From NCBI RefSeq assembly GCF_910579365.1, contig NZ_CAJTUX010000112.1, forward strand, positions 1 to 5,581: a stretch of 5,581 bases of DNA, given 5' to 3'. The notes beneath the pieces were generated by a model that did no database searches, was not told the DNA's origin, and worked only from the letters and a program-made list of their open reading frames with translations. Positions 1 to 3,204 of the stretch are shown here, one piece after another. The stretch comes from an uncultured Oscillibacter sp. (GTDB taxonomy: Bacteria; Bacillota; Clostridia; Oscillospirales; Oscillospiraceae). Position numbers and translations under genes: made by a program. Every line of letters begins with the position of its first letter. Within the stretch, counting starts at the first letter, position 1.

Positions 1-1000
1 GGCTCATGGCGAACATGGGGGACCCGCAGTCGCCGCACTCCAGGAAGCCGGAGTATACATTGTCATATTTTTTCTGCCCCCGGTAGTGGGCGGTAGAACG
101 GGACTCCCGGAGGGCCTTTGCCGTGGTGAAGGTCCGGTAGTCAATAATAGCCTGGTGGTGCCGCTCCAGGACGATGTGGTCCAGCTCGTCCCGTTTGATT
201 TCCCTGCCGTTGATTTTCTTCCGGGTATATTTTCCCTGTCGCAACGTGCCGATGTAAAAGTCATTGTCAATAATTCCCTGTACCGTCACAATGGCCCAGA
301 CGGGCTTGACGGCCCGCTTATACTCCTCCCCGGCGGCCTCCTTGCGGTCCCGCTCCGCCATGCGGGGGGTGGGGACACCCTCATCTGTGAGCTGGTTGGC
401 AATTTTTTTGTACCCCCAGCCGTCAATGTAGAGTTGGAAAATTCTCCGGACAATCTCTGCCTCCGTGGGGACGATCTCAAATTCCTGGCGCTTGTTGACG
501 ATGTACCCGTAAGGCGCGGCGCAGATCCATCTGCCGTCCTGCTGTCGGCGCTTGATGACCGCTTTTACCTTTTTGCTGGTATCGGTGACGGGCATTTCGT
601 TGATCATAAAGTAGAATTGGATTTTCAGCCAGTCGTCGTCATTGGGAAAATCCACATTTTCCCCCACGGAGATGATGCGGACCCCGGCGTCCCGGAGGTC
701 CTCCAGTTCCACTAGGCCCCGGCCATTGCGGCGGGAAAAGCGGGAGAAGTCCTTGATAATGAGGATGTCCTTTTGGTGGCTCATCAGCTCCCGCCGCATG
801 GCCTGGTAGCCGGGCCGCTGGTCGAAGGTGTAGCCGGAGCGGTCCCGGTCCTCGTAGAAGGTGAGGGTGGAGCCGGGAAACTTCTGCTTGACGAAGTCCG
901 CGAGGATGGCCTTTTGGTTTTCGATGGAGGTATTTTCCCGGTCCAGCTCCTCGTCCACGGAGATGCGACAGTATCCGGCGATGTCAAAGCGTTCGAGCAT
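1..1000 (-). CDS. Large serine recombinase (site-specific integrase/excisionase), N-terminal part, cut by the window edge
   Basis: The reading frame is open from an ATG at 998-1000 to the left edge: 333 codons plus one base, with no stop seen. Residues 1-150 look like a resolvase catalytic domain. They start AGYCRISVDEE, with Ser14 as the probable nucleophile, followed by RDRSGYTFDQRPGY and the arginine-rich stretch KDFSRFSRRNGRGLVELEDL. Next comes NEMPVTDTSKKVKAVIKRRQ and a recombinase domain with GYKKIANQLTDEGVPTPRM. The visible part ends in a CGDC motif (Cys322, Cys325), the first half of a zinc ribbon. The missing C-terminus should hold the second cysteine pair and a coiled coil. Family knowledge: these enzymes (TnpX/TndX-like) excise and integrate clostridial mobile elements through a 5'-phosphoserine DNA link and usually lie near an element end, so one end probably lies left of this window. 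A GGGAG lies 9 nt upstream of the ATG. The family call is firm; the specific element is unknown. Confidence 0.95.
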   Translation of the reverse strand, partial: MLERFDIAGYCRISVDEELDRENTSIENQKAILADFVKQKFPGSTLTFYEDRDRSGYTFDQRPGYQAMRRELMSHQKDILIIKDFSRFSRRNGRGLVELEDLRDAGVRIISVGENVDFPNDDDWLKIQFYFMINEMPVTDTSKKVKAVIKRRQQDGRWICAAPYGYIVNKRQEFEIVPTEAEIVRRIFQLYIDGWGYKKIANQLTDEGVPTPRMAERDRKEAAGEEYKRAVKPVWAIVTVQGIIDNDFYIGTLRQGKYTRKKINGREIKRDELDHIVLERHHQAIIDYRTFTTAKALRESRSTAHYRGQKKYDNVYSGFLECGDCGSPMFAMS

Positions 1001-1021
1001 GGCCTCACGCTCCCTTGTCAA

Positions 1022-1085
1022 ATAATATCAATTTTGGCTCTATATCAACAGATAATATTGTATCATAGCGCGCGGCAAAACGCAA
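1022..1085 (-). promoter_or_regulatory. Probable promoter region of the serine recombinase gene
   Basis: Two overlapping sigma-A-type candidates point at the recombinase. One is an extended -10, TGATACAAT (-10 at 1057-1062), 17 bp from a weak -35, TTGCGT (1080-1085). The other is TTGATA (1043-1048) with a short 15-bp spacer to TATTAT (1022-1027). ATATCAA occurs twice 17 bp apart (1025-1031 and 1042-1048), which could also be a binding site. The stretch is AT-rich against GC-rich genes on both sides. The rest of the gap, to 1123, shows nothing else. Confidence 0.45.
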
Positions 1086-1123
1086 CCGGAATTGCCGAAC
1101 AGTTTTGGACCGCCCATCGTTCC

Positions 1124-1384
1124 TCACCGGGACGCCTGCCGCTTCCGGGCTTTCCTCTGCTGGACGGCCCGCTCAGCGGAGCGGCGGCGGTTATAGAGCA
1201 GTAGGGCGCTGGTCTCTTCCGCCAGGTTCTGCTGGCCGGAACAGAACACCGCCACGGTATATTTTTCTTCCGCGCACCTGCGGTATACTTCCTGCAGACG
1301 CTCTTGTACTTCCTGGCTGGTCTGGTCCTCCCGCGAGAGCCAGACGTCTACCAGTTTGCTTTCTTTATGGGAATTGATTTCCAA
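1124..1384 (-). CDS. Small conserved-looking mobile-element protein of unknown function (86 aa)
   Basis: This encodes 86 residues beginning MEINSHKESKLVDVWLSRED and ending in a very basic tail (Arg/Lys-rich, about residues 65-86). I recognise the style: short proteins with an N-terminal KLVxVWL segment, a central YTVAVFCSG strand and an LLxYNRRR segment are common beside recombinases in clostridial mobile elements and are annotated as hypothetical. No catalytic motif, signal peptide or membrane segment is visible. The start is a TTG (1382-1384), read as Met. An AAAGGA lies 11 nt upstream, slightly far. The frame stays open upstream of the TTG but shows no ATG in the stretch I checked, so the start is uncertain. 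It precedes the recombinase in the same direction with a 123-bp gap that has its own promoter. A role in mobilisation or recombination control is inference only. Confidence 0.72.
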   Translation of the reverse strand: MEINSHKESKLVDVWLSREDQTSQEVQERLQEVYRRCAEEKYTVAVFCSGQQNLAEETSALLLYNRRRSAERAVQQRKARKRQASR

Positions 1385-1460
1385 CTGGGGGCCCGTCCTT
1401 TCTCTGCGAATATTTGGAAGTATTTTCCTCGTCTTCTGCGCTTCTTATACGCGAAAATAT

Positions 1461-1509
1461 TCAGAAAAAGGGCGGGTGAACCAGCTTGTCTATGGCCGAA
1501 GCCTCCTTT
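1461..1509 (-). promoter_or_regulatory. Orphan full-strength Shine-Dalgarno with a possible 10-codon leader
   Basis: On the minus strand a perfect AAAGGAGG (1502-1509) has no ATG, GTG or TTG at normal distance. Eight nt downstream is an ATA (1491-1493) opening a 10-codon frame, reading IDKLVHPPFF if ATA is read normally, before TGA (1461-1463). It could be a leader peptide whose ATG became ATA, a degraded gene start, or chance. It lies upstream of the small protein gene. Confidence 0.25.
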
Positions 1510-1524
1510 CATGACAGTTTGGCC

Positions 1525-1558
1525 GATTTGAGTTCACCAGTAAGAATGATTTGAGTTC
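1525..1558. repeat. 11-bp direct repeat GATTTGAGTTC, two copies
   Basis: GATTTGAGTTC occurs exactly at 1525-1535 and 1548-1558, a 23-bp period. The repeat lies just left of the terminator-like hairpin and the oriT candidate. It could be a pair of protein-binding sites for a relaxosome accessory or regulatory protein, or short duplication debris. Only the repeat itself is seen. Confidence 0.7.
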
Positions 1559-1566
1559 CTGTATGG

Positions 1567-1592
1567 GCGCCCGCTAGGGCGCTTGATTTTTT
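1567..1592 (+). terminator. Rho-independent terminator-like hairpin, plus-strand orientation
   Basis: GCGCCC (1567-1572), loop GCTA, GGGCGC (1577-1582) form a 6-bp all-GC stem followed by TTGATTTTTT on the plus strand. That is a good intrinsic terminator shape for rightward transcription. No plus-strand gene is visible upstream, so it either ends an unseen small or antisense RNA or insulates the region to its right. Confidence 0.5.
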
Positions 1593-1732
1593 GTATGGGG
1601 TCGTGGGCCAAGCAGCTTACCGCTAAGGCCCACACAGGACCTCACAGGGGCGGACAAAGGCAGATTTGCTGGCTTGGGCAGTACCTGGAAAATGTTCCGG
1701 GTTCAACTTCCGCCTGTAGGCGGCATAGGGGT

Positions 1733-1757
1733 CAGGGGAGGTCCCCTGCAAGTGCGA
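1733..1757 (+). other. Candidate origin of transfer (oriT) core, MOBQ-like
   Basis: A near-palindrome with 7-bp arms, CAGGGGA (1733-1739) and TCCCCTG (1742-1748), is followed at once by CAAGTGCG (1749-1756). Known from the RSF1010/R1162, pIP501 and pGO1 group of MOBQ-relaxase plasmids: oriT is an inverted repeat followed by TAAGTGCG, with the nick just after that GTGCG. By analogy the nick here would be between 1756 and 1757 on the plus strand. Bases after the predicted nick (AAAATG) differ from the usual CCCT. No relaxase gene is in the window. The architecture match is clear; function is inferred. Confidence 0.6.
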
Positions 1758-1770
1758 AAATGTACATTTT
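1757..1770. repeat. Perfect 14-bp palindrome next to the oriT core
   Basis: AAAATGTACATTTT is its own reverse complement and starts at the first base after the predicted nick, followed by two more T residues. It may be a site for a dimeric protein or part of the oriT structure. Confidence 0.7.
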
Positions 1771-1786
1771 TTCTATGCTTGCGGTC

Positions 1787-1805
1787 CTGCCGCCGGGGGC
1801 GGCAG
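1787..1805. repeat. GC-rich hairpin with 8-bp stem and GGG loop
   Basis: CTGCCGCC (1787-1794) and GGCGGCAG (1798-1805) are perfect inverted repeats around GGG. No T-run follows on either strand, so a simple terminator is unlikely. It lies 30 bp right of the predicted nick and may be part of the transfer origin or a structured RNA. Confidence 0.6.
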
Positions 1806-1878
1806 AGGCCGTTTCTCGGGCCATCAGCAGCTTGTTTGTTTGGTTTTTCCCATGAGAGGACGAATATGGTAAGGCCGA

Positions 1879-1909
1879 GGGCTAGGTGCAACGTATTGAC
1901 ACCTAGCCC
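1879..1909. promoter_or_regulatory. Operator-like dyad 1 (AGGTG...TGACACCT), with 10-bp outer stem
   Basis: GGGCTAGGTG (1879-1888) and CACCTAGCCC (1900-1909) form a perfect 10-bp inverted repeat. The inner 21 bp (1884-1904) begin AGGTG and end TGACACCT, exactly like dyad 2, whose centre is 55 bp to the right. It lies about 70 bp past the stop of the ParB-like gene. A binding site for that protein, or for a repressor, is inferred. No T-run follows on either strand, so a terminator is less likely. Confidence 0.5.
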
Positions 1910-1938
1910 CCGTTTATCATGCTCTCAAAAAACAGACA

Positions 1939-1959
1939 AGGTGTCAATATATGACACCT
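1939..1959. promoter_or_regulatory. Operator-like dyad 2 (AGGTGTCA-ATATA-TGACACCT)
   Basis: AGGTGTCA (1939-1946), ATATA, TGACACCT (1952-1959) form a perfect 8-bp inverted repeat, 21 bp in all, the same length as the inner part of dyad 1 and with the same ends. It begins 18 bp past the stop of the ParB-like gene. On the minus strand a run of six T follows after about seven bases, so it may double as a weak terminator for that gene. Confidence 0.5.
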
Positions 1960-1977
1960 AACACTTCTGATTTTTCC

Positions 1978-2859
1978 TTATTGATGAGGCAAGAACTCCA
2001 GTTTTAGGATGTCCCCGATGGTATGGAACACCTGCGCCAGATCGTAGGACTCCTTTATGGTATCTTCAATTTCCTCCGGCCTCATGCGGGTGCCCTCCAC
2101 CCAACAGCGGATGTTTTCCGAGGTGGGCGTCAGCAGGATGGCCCTTTCATATGCTTTGCAGAACAGGGATGCAATTTTTCCCCTTTGGTCAGCCTCGGCG
2201 TCAATTCGGATGATCTCCCGCACAGCAGAGATCATCCCAGTTACAGCGTTTTCGCGCTCCTCCTCCGACAGCTGCTGAAGGGCCTTTAGAATCTTCCAGC
2301 CCCGATTGACAGACACTTCCTTCCGTTCTAAAGCGTCCTTTAGTGCCTGAGGGGCATCCTCCGACAACCGCGCGATCCGGCCCATGGCCTGTTCCCCAAT
2401 TCCGACGGCCTGGGCCATTTCCTTTCGTGTGTCGAAGGGCGTGTGACTTTTCGGTGAATTCACCGAAAGGTCTGTCCGGCGGCCCTGGTGGGCTTTGGCT
2501 GCCGTTTCAAGCTCTGGTTTCAGCTTCAACGCGATTTGTCCCAGCGCCCAAAGGGAGAGATTTCGCCGCCCCCGCTGGGTTTCCAATGCCCACTGCTTTG
2601 CTTCCAACAAGTCGGCAAAGGAAAACACCAGCATTCTGAACGGCAGACCGTGCTTTTCGCAGATTCGGAAGCGGTTGTGCCCATCGACAATGACCAGTTC
2701 CTCATTGACGATAATGGGCGCGTAGCAGCCGCTTTCCAGGATGTCCCGCTCCAACGAAGAAAACTGCTCCGCGCTGAGAGGCGGGAGCAGTTGTTCCATC
2801 TCCGGCAGGACGACGGGCGTCCGCTGGTCGCTTGTGTATTCGGTTTTTGTGTTTTTCAA
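1978..2859 (-). CDS. ParB/Srx-domain DNA-binding protein with helix-turn-helix (293 aa)
   Basis: Residues about 14-80 look like a ParB/sulfiredoxin-fold N-terminal domain: LPPLSAEQFSSLERDILESG, then PIIVNEELVIVDGHNR, with GHNR (60-63) in place of the GERR of chromosomal ParB. A basic ETQRGRRNLS segment (93-102) and an alpha-helical region follow. Residues 143-165 (DTRKEMAQAVGIGEQAMGRI) read as a helix-turn-helix. The C-terminal 130 residues are helical and acidic, with no clear family. Chromosomal ParB binds CTP and loads on parS; element-borne relatives are often regulators or have unknown roles. No ParA partner is visible, so partition is not supported. The start is TTG (2857-2859): an in-frame TAA sits seven codons upstream and AAAGGA lies 8 nt away, so TTG is well fixed. 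It is transcribed from the promoter at 3171-3199. Two matching dyads follow its stop, possible targets. Confidence 0.88.
   Translation of the reverse strand: MKNTKTEYTSDQRTPVVLPEMEQLLPPLSAEQFSSLERDILESGCYAPIIVNEELVIVDGHNRFRICEKHGLPFRMLVFSFADLLEAKQWALETQRGRRNLSLWALGQIALKLKPELETAAKAHQGRRTDLSVNSPKSHTPFDTRKEMAQAVGIGEQAMGRIARLSEDAPQALKDALERKEVSVNRGWKILKALQQLSEEERENAVTGMISAVREIIRIDAEADQRGKIASLFCKAYERAILLTPTSENIRCWVEGTRMRPEEIEDTIKESYDLAQVFHTIGDILKLEFLPHQ
2449..2468. repeat. Perfect 20-bp palindrome inside the ParB-like gene
   Basis: The arms TTTCGGTGAA and TTCACCGAAA meet without a spacer around an EcoRI-type GAATTC centre. One more C/G pair beyond a single mismatch extends it to 2447-2470. It encodes residues 131-137 (LSVNSPK) in the linker between the ParB-like domain and the helix-turn-helix, where protein sequence should be least constrained. 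It could be an internal binding site. Confidence 0.75.
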
Positions 2860-2867
2860 GTCACCAT

Positions 2868-2873
2868 TCCTTT
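2868..2873 (-). promoter_or_regulatory. Ribosome binding site that fixes the TTG start of the ParB-like gene
   Basis: AAAGGA lies 8 nt before TTG (2857-2859). The ATG that overlaps this region is followed by GTG ACT TGA and cannot encode the protein, so the TTG is the only workable start. Confidence 0.75.
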
Positions 2874-3043
2874 CAGTTTAAACTTTGTGAGCGTTCGCCG
2901 GGGAGTTGCCGTTCTACCCAATCCGGTTCCTGGCAGGCAACCTTGCTTGGCGCTGTGCCGTATGCTTTTCCTGGCTTGCTCGTTCAAACTGAAGTCATGG
3001 CAAACTTCCCCGAAAAGTATCTGATTGGACGGTTATGTACTTT

Positions 3044-3071
3044 TACCCCAGGCACAAACGTGCCTGGGGTA
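3044..3071. repeat. Perfect 12-bp-stem hairpin in the leader
   Basis: TACCCCAGGCAC (3044-3055), loop AAAC, and GTGCCTGGGGTA (3060-3071) pair perfectly. In the minus-strand transcript it spans roughly nt 94-121. What follows on that strand is AAAAGTAC, and on the plus strand ACAGCATAAA, so neither strand has a terminator T-run. It is more likely a regulatory or stability hairpin, or a DNA-level binding site. Confidence 0.8.
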
Positions 3072-3080
3072 CAGCATAAA

Positions 3081-3121
3081 CCTGTTAGTAAAATCCAATC
3101 TCTTTCGAGAAAGCCTGTTAG
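3081..3121. repeat. Direct repeat CCTGTTAG, 33-bp period
   Basis: CCTGTTAG occurs at 3081-3088 and 3114-3121, within a shared context AA(A/G)CCTGTTAG. The 33-bp period is about three helical turns and the pair lies 50-90 bp downstream of the promoter, so binding of a regulator to one DNA face is conceivable. The repeat is short and may be chance. Confidence 0.4.
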
Positions 3122-3170
3122 AATAGAACCAAGTAAGATCATAAATTCCAATTATGTTGCTGTAGTGTGG

Positions 3171-3199
3171 AGTATAGCATCTGTGGGAAAATTTGTCAA
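3171..3199 (-). promoter_or_regulatory. Strong sigma-A promoter driving the ParB-like gene leader
   Basis: On the minus strand TTGACA (3194-3199) is a perfect -35. A 17-bp spacer ends in TGC, giving an extended -10, and TATACT (3171-3176) matches five of six consensus bases. Transcription should start near 3164. The -35 begins only 5 bp past the stop codon of the helicase gene and no terminator separates them, so readthrough from that gene is also possible. Confidence 0.85.
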
Positions 3200-3204
3200 C
3201 CCCA

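Larger units (their letters stand above)
1385..1977. other. 593-bp non-coding region rich in inverted repeats (putative mobilisation/control region)
   Basis: No convincing gene lies here. The region carries successive hairpins or palindromes: GAATATTT/AAATATTC (1408-1415 with 1455-1462), a terminator-like hairpin (1567-1592), GTGGGCC/GGCCCAC (1603-1609 with 1627-1633), CCTGGAA/TTCCGGG (1684-1690 with 1695-1701, one G-T pair), CCGCC/GGCGG (1710-1714 with 1719-1723), an oriT-like core (1733-1756), a 14-bp palindrome (1757-1770), an 8-bp-stem hairpin (1787-1805) and two 21-bp dyads (1884-1904 and 1939-1959). Such density is typical of origins of transfer or replication rather than of a simple spacer. 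Confidence 0.6.
2860..3163 (-). other. Long (about 300 nt) untranslated leader of the ParB-like gene
   Basis: Between the strong promoter at 3171-3199 and the TTG at 2859 lies about 300 nt with no convincing gene. It holds a pair of CCTGTTAG repeats, a small stem with a GAAA loop (TCTC/GAGA, about 3101-3112), a perfect 12-bp-stem hairpin (3044-3071) and a GGTT/AACC-type imperfect stem near 2925-2942. A 52-codon ATG frame (about 2980-3138) has only a weak upstream GGAA and unremarkable composition. A structured regulatory leader or a small RNA is possible. I do not recognise a riboswitch class. Confidence 0.5.

Noticed and set aside
86..715. 209-codon plus-strand frame opposite the recombinase
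   Set aside because: It is an antisense reading of the recombinase gene, caused by GC-rich codon bias; the minus-strand protein has clear recombinase motifs.
1348..1512. 54-codon minus-strand ATG frame overlapping the small protein gene (starts MKGGFGHRQAGSP)
   Set aside because: No ribosome binding site before its ATG, it overlaps the better-supported gene by 37 bp, and its Arg-rich composition looks like an out-of-frame reading. It cannot be fully excluded.
1897..1920. TTGACA with TATCAT as a plus-strand promoter within dyad 1
   Set aside because: The spacer is only 12 bp, too short for a sigma-A promoter, and no plus-strand gene follows.
1674..1961. 95-codon plus-strand frame across the oriT-like core and both dyads, with an internal ATG at 1866 behind GAGAGGA
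   Set aside because: Its sequence is low-grade and follows the inverted repeats rather than protein constraint; all other genes are on the minus strand. The shorter 31-codon version has a plausible ribosome site but no recognisable product.
2980..3138. 52-codon minus-strand ATG frame in the leader (MILLGSILTGFLERDW...)
   Set aside because: Only a weak upstream GGAA, no recognisable domain, and it runs through the perfect hairpin, which explains much of its sequence.
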